Part shown: positions 9,215 through 18,528 of the stretch, piece by piece
How positions within the stretch are numbered: the first letter of the stretch is position 1
How the letters are laid out: every line of letters starts with the position of its first letter
NCBI GenBank assembly: GCA_964511535.1
Contig: CAZEFW010000042.1
Location: forward strand, 1-55,724
Reading direction: 5' to 3'
DNA length: 55,724 bases
Source of the DNA: CAZCFB01 sp964511535
GTDB taxonomy: Bacteria; Myxococcota_A; Polyangia; GCA-2747355; CAZCFB01
Position numbers and translations under genes: made by a program
The notes under the pieces: model-generated
The model's input: only the letters and a program-made list of their open reading frames with translations
Databases searched by the model: none
What the model was told of the DNA's origin: nothing

Positions 9215-10165
9215 ATGAGAGTTCTCGTCACGGGAGGCGCCGGCTTCATCGGCAGCCACATGGCCGACAAGCTCATCGCCGACGGTCACCAGGTCACGGT
9301 GCTGGACAACGAGTCCACCGGCTACCGCTACAACGTCCCGGAGCAGGCCCGCTACATCAAGGGCGACGTCGCCGAGATGGCCGACCTCGACAAGGCGTTC
9401 GAGGGCGGGCTGGACGCGGTGTTCCACATCGCCGGGCAGGCAAGCACCATCCGCAGCTTCAACGACCCCACCGACGACCTGCGCACCAACGTCAACGGCA
9501 CCATCAACGTGCTGCGGCAGTGCATCGCGAACAAGGTCGGGAGGATGCTCTACGCCTCCTCCATGACCGCCTACGGTCACCCGAAAGAGCTGCCGGTCAC
9601 CCCCGACAACCCGCTCATGCCGGTGAGCTACTACGGCATCAGCAAGATGGCCGCCGAGCGCTACGTGCACGCCACCACCGAGCGCAACGACCTGGACTTC
9701 GACTTCCACGCCACGTCGTTCCGCATGTTCAACGTGTACGGCGAGCGCCAGAGCCTGGACAACCCGTACCAGGGGGTGGTCGCCATCTTCATCGCCAACA
9801 TGCTGCGCCGCGAGACGATCAACATCTTCGGCGACGGCGACCAGAGCCGCGACTTCGTGCACATCGAGGACGTGTGCAACGCCTGGGTCGGCTCGCTGGA
9901 TAACCCGAAGGCCTACAACCAGGTGTTCAACCTCGGCACCGGCACCCGCCGGTCCGTGCACGACCTCATCGACGCGGTGCTCGCCGCGCATGACCTGACC
10001 CGCGACGGCTACGACATCAAGTACGGCCCGCTCCGCCCGGGGGACCAGCGGCACATGGAGGCCGACATCTCCCGCACCTGCGAGCTGCTCGGCTGGGAGC
10101 CGAAGGTGGACTTCACCGCCGGCATGGCGCGCACCGTCAAGTGGGCCGAGGAATTCAACAAGTAG
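9215..10165 (+). CDS. NAD-dependent sugar-nucleotide epimerase/dehydratase (GalE-like)
   Basis: A 316-residue extended short-chain dehydrogenase/reductase. GGAGFIGS near residue 7 binds NAD; the catalytic set is ASSMTAYG with YYGISK (YxxxK). The C-terminal half has GDGDQSRDFVHIEDV and NLGTGTRRSV, standard for UDP-glucose/UDP-glucuronate epimerases. It would make an activated sugar for the surrounding glycosyltransferases in the cytosol. The start lies 6 bp after the radical SAM stop, so the two are co-transcribed. Whether it is a 4-epimerase or a dehydratase cannot be settled by eye. Confidence 0.88.
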   Translation: MRVLVTGGAGFIGSHMADKLIADGHQVTVLDNESTGYRYNVPEQARYIKGDVAEMADLDKAFEGGLDAVFHIAGQASTIRSFNDPTDDLRTNVNGTINVLRQCIANKVGRMLYASSMTAYGHPKELPVTPDNPLMPVSYYGISKMAAERYVHATTERNDLDFDFHATSFRMFNVYGERQSLDNPYQGVVAIFIANMLRRETINIFGDGDQSRDFVHIEDVCNAWVGSLDNPKAYNQVFNLGTGTRRSVHDLIDAVLAAHDLTRDGYDIKYGPLRPGDQRHMEADISRTCELLGWEPKVDFTAGMARTVKWAEEFNK

Positions 10166-10201
10166 CTTCCCTTCAGCACTTTAGCTTTTTCAGGAGTGAT
10201 C

Positions 10202-11230
10202 ATGCGCGTTCTCATCATCGGCGGCGCCGGTTTCATCGGGAGCAACACCGCGGTCAGGTTCATGGAGCGTGGCGACGACGTCATCGTGTTCGACAACCTC
10301 TCCCGGGCAGGCACCGAGAAGAACCTCGAGTGGGTGCAGTCCTGTGGTGATGTGACCTTCATCAAGGGGGACATCCGCGACGCGGACCAGATCCGCGAGG
10401 CCGTGGTGGGCCAGGAGCTCGACGTGGTGATCCACCTGGCGGCCCAGGTGGCGGTGACCACCTCGGTGCGCGAGCCGCGGGAAGACTTCGACATCAACGC
10501 CCTGGGCACCTTCAACGTGCTCGAGGCGGTGCGCGCGGCTGACCCGATGCCGATGGTGCTCTACGCCTCCACCAACAAGGTGTACGGCGGCATGGAGGAG
10601 CTGAACTACCGCGTGGAGGGTCGCCGCTGGGTCTGCGACTTCACCGAGACCGGGGTCACCGAGGACCGCCCGCTCGACTTCCACTCGCCCTACGGCTGCA
10701 GCAAGGGCGCCGCGGACCAGTACGTGCGGGACTACGCCCGGATCTACGACATGAAGACGGTGGTGCTGCGCCAGTCGTGCATCTATGGCCACCGCCAGTT
10801 CGGCATCGAGGATCAGGGCTGGCTGGCGTGGTTCAGCCTGGCGGCCATGATGGGACGCAAGATCACCATCTACGGCGACGGCAAGCAGGTGCGCGACGTG
10901 CTGGAGGTGAGCGACCTGGTGCGGCTGTACGAGCTGTGCATCGAGAACATCGACAAGGTCAACGGCCAGGTGCTCAACGCGGGCGGCGGACCGGACAAGG
11001 CCATCTCCATCGGCGAGTCCCTGGACCTGCTGGAGGAGGTGCTGGAGGTGAAGATCGAGCGGAGCTACGACGACTGGCGCCCCGGGGACCAGCCGATCTT
11101 CATCAGCTGCAACGACAGGGCCAAGGAGCTCACCGGCTGGGAGCCGAAGGTGAGCGTGCGCGAGGGCGTGGGGCGGCTGGGCAAGTGGATCAAGCCGAAC
11201 CTGGAGATGATCCGCGGTCTCGTTGAATGA
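10202..11230 (+). CDS. NAD-dependent epimerase of CDP-paratose 2-epimerase type
   Basis: A 342-residue extended SDR enzyme. NAD-binding GGAGFIGS opens the protein; ASTNKVYG and YGCSK carry the catalytic Ser/Thr, Tyr and Lys. The stretch SCIYGHRQFGIEDQGWLAWF is characteristic of CDP-paratose 2-epimerases (RfbE/TylV family) that make CDP-tyvelose, so a 3,6-dideoxyhexose or related sugar is possible, though no other dideoxysugar gene is visible here. ATG 10202 follows a CAGGAG ribosome site at 10191-10196; a GTG at 10196 would overlap that site. It closes the biosynthetic run begun at 171. Confidence 0.83.
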   Translation: MRVLIIGGAGFIGSNTAVRFMERGDDVIVFDNLSRAGTEKNLEWVQSCGDVTFIKGDIRDADQIREAVVGQELDVVIHLAAQVAVTTSVREPREDFDINALGTFNVLEAVRAADPMPMVLYASTNKVYGGMEELNYRVEGRRWVCDFTETGVTEDRPLDFHSPYGCSKGAADQYVRDYARIYDMKTVVLRQSCIYGHRQFGIEDQGWLAWFSLAAMMGRKITIYGDGKQVRDVLEVSDLVRLYELCIENIDKVNGQVLNAGGGPDKAISIGESLDLLEEVLEVKIERSYDDWRPGDQPIFISCNDRAKELTGWEPKVSVREGVGRLGKWIKPNLEMIRGLVE

Positions 11231-11396
11231 TCGTCGGCCTGACCACATCCCTCCCGTCGCCAGGCTCGCCCTCGGCGTCCTGGCCTTTGTTGCTCGTCGG
11301 TCATTTGCCACCAGCAAGCTGTTCGCGGTTGGCCGAGGCTCCACTGGAGCCTCGGCCTCGCCTTCAGCGACCGCCGCTCACCCTCGCGCCGTGCCC

Positions 11397-14063
11397 ATGA
11401 GTCCGATCCCTTCGCCTGGCTCGGTCCGGTCTGATGGACAGGCCTCCGCGGACAATCCCAACCCCTCTCCTCCTCCCGCGGCGGTGGGGCTGTTTCACCC
11501 CACGGCTGACCAGGTCCATGACGGCTTCACCCTCGCGGCGTACCTCAACGAGCGCGGCCTCGGCTGCGCGCTGAGGCGCTACTGGCTCGGCACGCCCCGC
11601 GGCCTCGGCTCCAGCGAGCTGGTGGCCGCGGCAGGAGAGGTGATCTTCCTGTCGGCGGGCGAGGAGAACCTGGAGCAGGTGCTCGCCCTGAGCCGGCTGC
11701 TCTGCCGGCGCCGGAGCGTGGTGCTCTTCGGGCGGCAGCTGGCCGACAGCGACCTGCGCCAGGAGGCGCTGGACGCCGGGGTGGACGCCGTGATCACGGG
11801 CGACGCGCGGCCCGTGGCGCGGGACCTGCTTCGAGCCATGGCGCGCAGCGGCGATGAGGGGCTGCCGGCGCGGGTGCCGGGGTTGCTGCGCGACGGGGCG
11901 GCGCCCGTGCCGCGGGAGCCGCCGCGGCACCTGGAGGCGTTCCCCCCGGGGGACTACAGCTACGAGCCGACCCAGGTGGACCTGGCCATCCCGCTGCGGC
12001 AGAGCCTCGGCTTCCCGTTTCCCGCCACCTCCCTGGCCGAGAGGGTCTGGGAGGCGCCGCTGCGGGGCGTGGCGCCCGAGCGCACGCTGGAGATCATCCG
12101 ACACCATGTGGAGGCGCACGGCGCGCGGCGGTTCGTCTTCACCGACCTGGCGGCCAACGCGGCGGGAGAGGACCTGCTTCAGGTGGCCCGGGGCCTGAGC
12201 CAGCAGGGGCCGGAGGTGCTGTGGTACGGCCCCCTGTGGCCCGACCCGGCCCTGGACCGAGAGGCGCTGCACCTGCTGCGGCGCAGCGGCTGCCGCGGCA
12301 TCTGGCTGCAGCTGTGGACCGGCTCGGCTGCCCTGGCCCGGCGCCTCGGGTTGGGGGTGGACCCGGCCGCAGCGCTGACCCTGTGCGACGACGCGGCGGC
12401 CGAGGGGATCCCGGTTGCCGCGCGACTTCAGGTGGGCGCGCCGGGCGAGACCGCCGAGGACCGCATCGCGACCCTGGCGTGGCTGCGGCTGGCCGCCCAC
12501 GACCTCTGGTCCCTGGACGAGCTGGGCCCGTGCGTGATCCGCGCCGGCGCCCCCCTGCGCGGCGACCCCGATCTGGTGTTCCCGGCCCAGCAGCCGCGGT
12601 CCAACTGGCATGACGGCGGCGAGAACAACGACAGCAAGCGCAAGGTGTGGCTGCGGGAGGCGCGCACCGTGTGCGCCGGGGCCGACCTGCGGCACCCGGG
12701 ACAGCTCGGCAGGCAGTTCGCGGCCATGGTGGAGCCGTCGGTGCGGCGCCGGCTGGACGCGGCGGTTGACCAGGCGCTGGCAGGCTCGGCGCGGTGGGTC
12801 GGCCGCCGGCTCTCCATGGGGGGCGTGCTGCATGGCCGGGAGGCGTTCGCCGGCCCGGAGACCCTGCACCTCGACCTGGGCGGCATGGCTCCGGAGGCGG
12901 CTCGCCAGGTGGTAACCGAGGCCGCGGCCATGGGCTCGCGGGACCTGGTGCTCGGCCGCCACGGCGCCGAGGTCGACGCCCTGACCTTCGAGCCCCTGGC
13001 CGACCTGCTGGCGCTTTGCCGCCGAAGCCGGCTGCGCGTGCGCCTGCGCACCCGCCTCCAGGGCTTCGAGGCCGAGTCCGCGCTGCCCCTGATGGCCTCC
13101 TTCGGCGCGCTGGAGCTGACCTGCGCCTGCGAGGATGACCTGGTACAGCTGGCCGGGCCAGTGACGGCCGTGGTGCAGGAGCGCACCCGGCTGGCCGAGC
13201 TGCTGCCCCGGGTGGAGCTCACCGCCTGGATCGGCCCGGACCTGCCCTCGCCCGCCGCGGTGGCCCAGGCCGCTGACGCCATGGGCGTCGACGCGCTGGT
13301 CCTGCGCGCTGTGCGAGATCCGGACCGGCTGCTGGACGAGGAGGGCCGGGTCATCGCCGGGGACGAGGTGGAGGCGCTGGCCGGACTGGCCCTGGAGCAG
13401 GAGGCCGACGGTGACAGCCTGCTGCTGGAACGTGCAGGGCCCAGCTGGCCCGACGGTTTTCAGCTGGTGGCCCGGGACGGCGGCCGCCCTGGCGCCCGCT
13501 GTACCGCGCTGAAGCAGGCACGGGAGGTGGTGCACCAGCCGGGCCACCCCGGGCTGCGCCTGGCTCGCTTCGATGAGGAGACATGCCAGCTGTGCGAGCA
13601 CCTCCGCGCCTGCCCGGTGAGTCGGCTCGACTATTCCGTGGCCCTGCGCCCGCTGCGAGTGGAAGGGTGCGCCGAGCTGGTGGAGGACCTCAAGCACCCG
13701 GACATGGGCTTCGGCCTGGCGGGGCGCACGGCCGAGCGGCGCCCCTGCCTCGCCGGTTGGGACACGGCCCGGGTGACACCCGGCGGCGACCTGCATGTCT
13801 GCCCCTCCTGCAGCGTGGAGCCGGTGGGTAACATCCTGGAAGGGTCCCTGGCCGGGGTGTGGTACAGCCGCGGGCTCAACGAGTATCGTCGCATGAGCGT
13901 GGGCGCCTCGCTGGCGCTGCCCTACATCGATCGCAACCTGTGCGCCATGGGGTGCGGGCGCCGAGGCCAGGACCTGGAGCTGGTGGAGCGCATCCGCGCC
14001 CTGTCCAGCGAGCAGCTGGCCGCGCTGCAGGGTGTGGGCGCCGGGGACAGGCTGGGCAGCTGA
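11397..14063 (+). CDS. Degenerate tandem radical SAM-like protein with SPASM C-terminus (predicted pseudoenzyme)
   Basis: An 888-residue protein with the layout B12-binding-like domain (about 1-190), a first radical SAM-like barrel (about 195-400), a second barrel-like region (about 480-680) and a SPASM-like end (about 780-870: RRPCLAGW, HVCPSCSVEPVGNI, LCAMGCG). Both barrels lack the CxxxCxxC cluster motif. Where the B12-type relative at 23511 has SRGCPYRCSFC, this one has SLGFPFPATSL, so Phe206, Ala210 and Leu213 replace the cysteines; where the SPASM relatives have DVTNNCNNDC it has LDLGGMAPEA. The gene is long, open and normal in codon use, so it looks selected rather than decaying. ATG 11397 is the first ATG in frame; a TTG at 11223 overlapping the previous stop would add 58 residues of no recognisable fold. 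Confidence 0.7.
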   Translation: MSPIPSPGSVRSDGQASADNPNPSPPPAAVGLFHPTADQVHDGFTLAAYLNERGLGCALRRYWLGTPRGLGSSELVAAAGEVIFLSAGEENLEQVLALSRLLCRRRSVVLFGRQLADSDLRQEALDAGVDAVITGDARPVARDLLRAMARSGDEGLPARVPGLLRDGAAPVPREPPRHLEAFPPGDYSYEPTQVDLAIPLRQSLGFPFPATSLAERVWEAPLRGVAPERTLEIIRHHVEAHGARRFVFTDLAANAAGEDLLQVARGLSQQGPEVLWYGPLWPDPALDREALHLLRRSGCRGIWLQLWTGSAALARRLGLGVDPAAALTLCDDAAAEGIPVAARLQVGAPGETAEDRIATLAWLRLAAHDLWSLDELGPCVIRAGAPLRGDPDLVFPAQQPRSNWHDGGENNDSKRKVWLREARTVCAGADLRHPGQLGRQFAAMVEPSVRRRLDAAVDQALAGSARWVGRRLSMGGVLHGREAFAGPETLHLDLGGMAPEAARQVVTEAAAMGSRDLVLGRHGAEVDALTFEPLADLLALCRRSRLRVRLRTRLQGFEAESALPLMASFGALELTCACEDDLVQLAGPVTAVVQERTRLAELLPRVELTAWIGPDLPSPAAVAQAADAMGVDALVLRAVRDPDRLLDEEGRVIAGDEVEALAGLALEQEADGDSLLLERAGPSWPDGFQLVARDGGRPGARCTALKQAREVVHQPGHPGLRLARFDEETCQLCEHLRACPVSRLDYSVALRPLRVEGCAELVEDLKHPDMGFGLAGRTAERRPCLAGWDTARVTPGGDLHVCPSCSVEPVGNILEGSLAGVWYSRGLNEYRRMSVGASLALPYIDRNLCAMGCGRRGQDLELVERIRALSSEQLAALQGVGAGDRLGS

Positions 14064-14069
14064 ATCGCG

Positions 14070-14075
14070 TATAAT
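14070..14075 (+). promoter_or_regulatory. TATAAT -10 box, possibly giving a leaderless transcript
   Basis: A perfect TATAAT lies between the stop at 14063 and the ATG at 14082. With usual spacing, transcription would start at or beside the A of that ATG, giving an mRNA with no leader; no ribosome site is visible to contradict this. There is no good -35 about 17 bp upstream, so confidence is limited. Confidence 0.35.
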
Positions 14076-14081
14076 GCGGCA

Positions 14082-14273
14082 ATGCACCTGCTCAGGATTC
14101 TGATCATCGCCATGTCTCTGCTGCTGGCGGCCTTCGCCGACGACTGCGGCGGTGAGGACGACGACTGCTCCACGGCCAAGGAGTGCGATGCCGTGTGCGG
14201 GCTGTGCGTGGCCGCCTGCCTGCCCACCGGTGAGGGCGGCGCGGGGCAGTGTCACTGTTCTTGCGGGAAGTAG
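14082..14273 (+). CDS. Small secreted Cys-rich protein
   Basis: A 63-residue protein not recognised as any family. Residues 1-19 are a hydrophobic signal sequence with a likely signal-peptidase-I site after AFA. The mature part of about 44 residues has nine cysteines (22, 29, 35, 39, 42, 46, 57, 59, 61) and is acidic at its start (DDCGGEDDDC). The odd cysteine number allows disulfides plus one free thiol, or metal binding. It begins 18 bp after the degenerate radical SAM gene. A lipoprotein is unlikely, since the first Cys follows Ala-Asp-Asp rather than a lipobox. A peptide substrate for the radical SAM enzymes is a possibility, not a claim. Confidence 0.6.
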   Translation: MHLLRILIIAMSLLLAAFADDCGGEDDDCSTAKECDAVCGLCVAACLPTGEGGAGQCHCSCGK

Positions 14274-14405
14274 CGCGGCAAAGCCAAAGCAAGAAACAAA
14301 AAATGTGTGTGGCGCCTGGCGTGTGGGCGCAAGGCCCGGGCTGGCGTAACGGCTCGCGCGTGCTAGAGACAGTTAGCTACGGCTATTTACCTTTGGAGCA
14401 CGCGC

Positions 14406-15386
14406 ATGAACCTTAAAACTTTGATGGCTCTGGTATCCATGGTGGCCCTGGCTGGCTGTGGCAACGAGGCCACGGCGGGGGAGCCGAAGCCGACCTGCGC
14501 CTCGGGCCCGGGGGCCAGCGAGATCGCGCAGCCCTTGGCGCTCGGCATGAACCCGGAGGTCAAGCGGGTCAAGGTCTCCTCCGACTGGAAGAAGCACTGG
14601 CGCGATGGCAACGCCGAGCTGGGCGGCTACAGCATCAAGACATCCCGCTACGGGCAGCTCCGCAAGGGGCAGGTGGTGCTGGTCTACGTGGCAGAGCCCA
14701 TGGATACGACCACCTGGATCAAGGACGACGGCCAGGGAAAGAAGGACAGCGTCGTGGACGCCTTCAAGCTGAACCACACCCTCAATTTCAGCACCGGCAT
14801 CTACCCCTACTCGGTGATGACCAGCGTCTTCACGCCGGTGGACGGCCAGGGCAGAGAGCGCTTCGCGCCGGCCAAGATCTCCTTCTCCAGCCAGGAGTGG
14901 TGCGGGCATGTGTACCACCATATCCACCCCAAGGGAGATCGCTTCCACAGCCAGATCCACTCCTACTTCGGCCGCGAGGGCGATGCAGGCGAGACGGTCA
15001 AGACGGCCCCGGGGACCCTTTACGAAGACGCCCTCTGGATCCAGCTTCGCGAGCTGGACGGGCCCTTCAATGGCGGCAAGGACTGGTCGGGCAAGCTGGT
15101 GCCCGCCCTGTGGGAACGCCGCAAGAGCCACCGGTCCCTGCGCCCGGTGCCGGCCACCATCAACCGCCAGGCCGCGAGCCTGGACGGCGAGGCGGTAACG
15201 CGCTTCGTGGTGAAGTACGAGAGTTTCACCCGCACCTTCGAGCTCGAGCGGGCCTACCCGCACCGGATCCTGCGCTGGACCACCAGCGCTGGCGAGGAGG
15301 CGAAGCTGCTCAAGACCACCCGCCTGCCCTACTGGAAGCTGCACGACCTGGGTGACGAGAAGTACCTCGAAAAGCTGGGCCTCTGA
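14406..15386 (+). CDS. Predicted lipoprotein of unknown function
   Basis: A 326-residue protein with a lipoprotein signal peptide (LMALVSMVALAGC, lipidated Cys near residue 18) followed by a globular domain I do not recognise. It has a conserved-looking core (SSQEWCGHVYHHIHPKGD) with one Cys and several His that could bind a metal, and a C-terminal region rich in beta-strand patterns. A TTGGAG ribosome site precedes ATG 14406. The 132 bp upstream, after the Cys-rich gene, has no clear terminator. A strong dyad follows the stop at 15399-15426, so it is probably transcribed alone or with the Cys-rich gene. Confidence 0.7.
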   Translation: MNLKTLMALVSMVALAGCGNEATAGEPKPTCASGPGASEIAQPLALGMNPEVKRVKVSSDWKKHWRDGNAELGGYSIKTSRYGQLRKGQVVLVYVAEPMDTTTWIKDDGQGKKDSVVDAFKLNHTLNFSTGIYPYSVMTSVFTPVDGQGRERFAPAKISFSSQEWCGHVYHHIHPKGDRFHSQIHSYFGREGDAGETVKTAPGTLYEDALWIQLRELDGPFNGGKDWSGKLVPALWERRKSHRSLRPVPATINRQAASLDGEAVTRFVVKYESFTRTFELERAYPHRILRWTTSAGEEAKLLKTTRLPYWKLHDLGDEKYLEKLGL

Positions 15387-15398
15387 TTCATCCCTCCG

Positions 15399-15426
15399 GG
15401 AAACTGTTGTCTGGACAACAATTTCC
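15399..15426 (+). terminator. Hairpin after the lipoprotein gene
   Basis: TGTTGTC-TG-GACAACA forms a tight stem, extended by GGAAA pairing with TTTCC across one mismatch. It starts 12 bp after the stop. There is no T-run, so it may be a weak terminator, an mRNA-stabilising hairpin or an operator. Confidence 0.4.
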
Positions 15427-15456
15427 ACAATGTGACGATTAGCCCAGAGCTCGCCG

Positions 15457-15482
15457 ACAGGTTTCCTTTAATTACAACCTGT
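15457..15482. promoter_or_regulatory. Dyad upstream of the sigma-54 promoter (candidate activator site)
   Basis: ACAGGTT and AACCTGT are perfect inverted half-sites separated by 12 AT-rich bases. The centre is near 15470, about 55 bp before the expected start site of the sigma-54 promoter at 15500. Bacterial enhancer-binding proteins bind such dyads upstream of sigma-54 promoters; assignment to the activator at 18529 is inference. Confidence 0.4.
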
Positions 15483-15499
15483 TAGGCGGACTCCGGCAG

Positions 15500-15515
15500 T
15501 GGCACGGGGATTGCT
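15500..15515 (+). promoter_or_regulatory. Sigma-54 (-24/-12) promoter
   Basis: TGGCACG, four bases, then TTGCT matches the sigma-54 consensus TGGCACG-N4-TTGCW at every defined position. Transcription should start near 15526 and read into the small Cys gene at 15635. A sigma-54 activator with an FHA domain is encoded 3-4 kb away. Confidence 0.75.
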
Positions 15516-15560
15516 CATTACCGCCCTCAAGGGGAGCAGGGCAGAAGGCGAGCCTCGATG

Positions 15561-15590
15561 GGGGAGAGGGCGTGGGTAGGCCCTCTCCCC
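15561..15590 (+). terminator. Strong leader hairpin (attenuator or terminator)
   Basis: GGGGAGAGGGC pairs perfectly with GCCCTCTCCCC across an 8-base loop, followed by GTTTAT. It sits between the expected sigma-54 start (about 15526) and the ATG at 15635, so it would be transcribed in the leader of that gene. It could attenuate transcription or protect the mRNA. A simple terminator for the lipoprotein gene is less natural, being beyond a new promoter. Confidence 0.55.
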
Positions 15591-15634
15591 GTTTATCAGC
15601 CACGCCTCCCACGGGAGGCATTGCAGGAGGGACC

Positions 15635-15817
15635 ATGGGATACTGCCCAGCCGTCCGGGCCGAGTGTCAGTACTTTTCCTTCAACAAGTGCCAGATGAAC
15701 CACCCGCGGGTGGGCAAGAACGGCGACAAGCACTACTGCCGCTCACACATCATGTCCAAGGAGGTCAAGGACCTCGGCGCCATCTCGGCCATCAGCAAGG
15801 GGCCCAAGTGGGAGTGA
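15635..15817 (+). CDS. Small Cys/His protein under sigma-54 control
   Basis: A 60-residue cytoplasmic protein with no signal peptide. Cysteines at 4, 11, 19 and 35 and His at 33 and 38 (spacing C-X6-C-X7-C-X15-C-X2-H) suggest a zinc or iron-sulfur site. I do not recognise the family. ATG 15635 is supported by a CAGGAGG ribosome site at 15624-15630; a longer GTG reading from 15572 would run through the leader hairpin and is unlikely. The upstream sigma-54 promoter implies signal-dependent expression. Confidence 0.7.
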   Translation: MGYCPAVRAECQYFSFNKCQMNHPRVGKNGDKHYCRSHIMSKEVKDLGAISAISKGPKWE

Positions 15818-16102
15818 CGCGGCAGGACGCAGCGGCCCGGTGGCCGCGGCAACCTTCGCTCTCCTCGGATTCCTGATGGTCCCATCATCCGGCGCGTTCC
15901 TGATGGCGGACCGATGATACTGGTCCAGCCGCCGCATCGATCCCTGCTCCAGCCCCCCCCATCCCCGTCGGCATCAAGCCACTTCCAAACCACACCGGAG
16001 TGCTGGTAAAGTCAGCATATTCGGGCTCACAGGGTGGGGGCGATTGTTGCATTTCCTCCGGTTCAAGGAGGACGCCCCTGCGCCATGTGAAGCCATGGGT
16101 GT
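15818..16102. other. Intergenic region before the kinase gene
   Basis: 285 bp. It starts with a GCGGCC-CGGT-GGCCGC hairpin (15832-15847) 15 bp after the small Cys gene; there is no T-run. The decamer TTCCTGATGG occurs twice (near 15869 and 15898). A sigma-54-like box lies at 16036. No gene is seen. Confidence 0.5.
16036..16051 (+). promoter_or_regulatory. Possible second sigma-54 promoter, before the kinase gene
   Basis: GGGGGCG-ATTG-TTGCA keeps the essential GG (16037-16038) and GC (16049-16050) at the correct 10-bp spacing, and the CG and TTGCA, but misses T, C and A of TGGCAC. The expected start is near 16062, about 40 bp before the kinase ATG. Weaker than the box at 15500. Confidence 0.35.
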
Positions 16103-17679
<1,577 letters not shown>

Positions 17680-17683
<4 letters not shown>

Positions 17684-18522
17684 GCCTACGCCGCGCCCCC
17701 CGGGCCGCCCTGCCCCTCTTCGCCATCGCGTTTTGCGGGGTCCTGTTGCTGAGCGCGCCCCTGGCGCACGCCGGCCCGAAGCAGGAGTCCCGCGCCCTGT
17801 TCAAGCAGGGCATCGCGCTGTACGAGAAGGGAGACCACCAGGGCGCGCTGGCGCGCTTTCAGGCTGCCTATGCTGCCAGGCCTGACCGGCGGATCTTGCT
17901 CAACATCGGCCTGACCCAGGAGAAGCTCGGAGATCTGATCGGCGCTGCCGAGAGCTTCGAGCAGTTCCTGGCGGATCTGCCGCCGGGCAAGTACGGCCGG
18001 CGCAAGGCCGTGGTGGTCAACAAGCTCGACGGGCTGCGGGGGAAGCTGGTCCGGCTCACCGTGGCCTGCCCCCGTGAGGGCGCCACCGTGGAGGTGGATG
18101 ACGCCCGGGTGGGCGAGACCCCTCTGCCGCGGCCGATCTATCTCATGCCAGGCGACCGTCGGCTCGTGGTGAAGAAGAAGGGCCACAAGCCCCACGGCGA
18201 GACCCTGGCGCTGACCGCGGGTGAGGTGCGGGAGGTGGAGGTGCCCCTGCCCGAGCTGCAGCTGCAGCCCACGCCGGCCCCTGCGCCCGCGCCGGAGGCC
18301 GCGGCTGGCCAGCCGGCCCCCCTGGCCGCGCCTGATCCCCGGGCGGGAGAGCGGCGCGAGCAGGACGCCATGTCCACACCGATCTACAAGCGCTGGTGGT
18401 TCTGGACCGTGGTGGGGGTGGTGGTGGCGGGCGCAACCACGGGCGGCGTGCTCGCCAGCCAGCTCGGCGGCGACGACCGCCTGCCAGGCGGCGAGCTGGG
18501 GCTCATCGACCTGGAGAAGTAG
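17680..18522 (+). CDS. TPR + PEGA-domain envelope protein
   Basis: A 280-residue protein translationally coupled to the kinase. A signal peptide (FCGVLLLSAPLAHA) is followed by tetratricopeptide-like helices (ALFKQGIALYEKGDHQGALARFQAAYAA at its core), then a PEGA-like beta domain at about 125-195 (ACPREGATVEVDDARVGETP, then LMPGDRRLVVKKKGHKPH), a Pro/Ala linker, and a transmembrane helix near 247-266 (YKRWWFWTVVGVVVAGAT). The kinase-plus-PEGA pairing is common in Myxococcota; the protein may be a partner or sensor of the kinase at the cell surface. It is convergent with the next gene, 6 bp away. Confidence 0.8.
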
Positions 18523-18528
18523 CGCCGC

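Noticed and set aside
14082..14273. Lipoprotein signal in the Cys-rich peptide
   Set aside because: The first Cys follows Ala-Asp-Asp, not a lipobox; a signal-peptidase-I site after AFA fits better.
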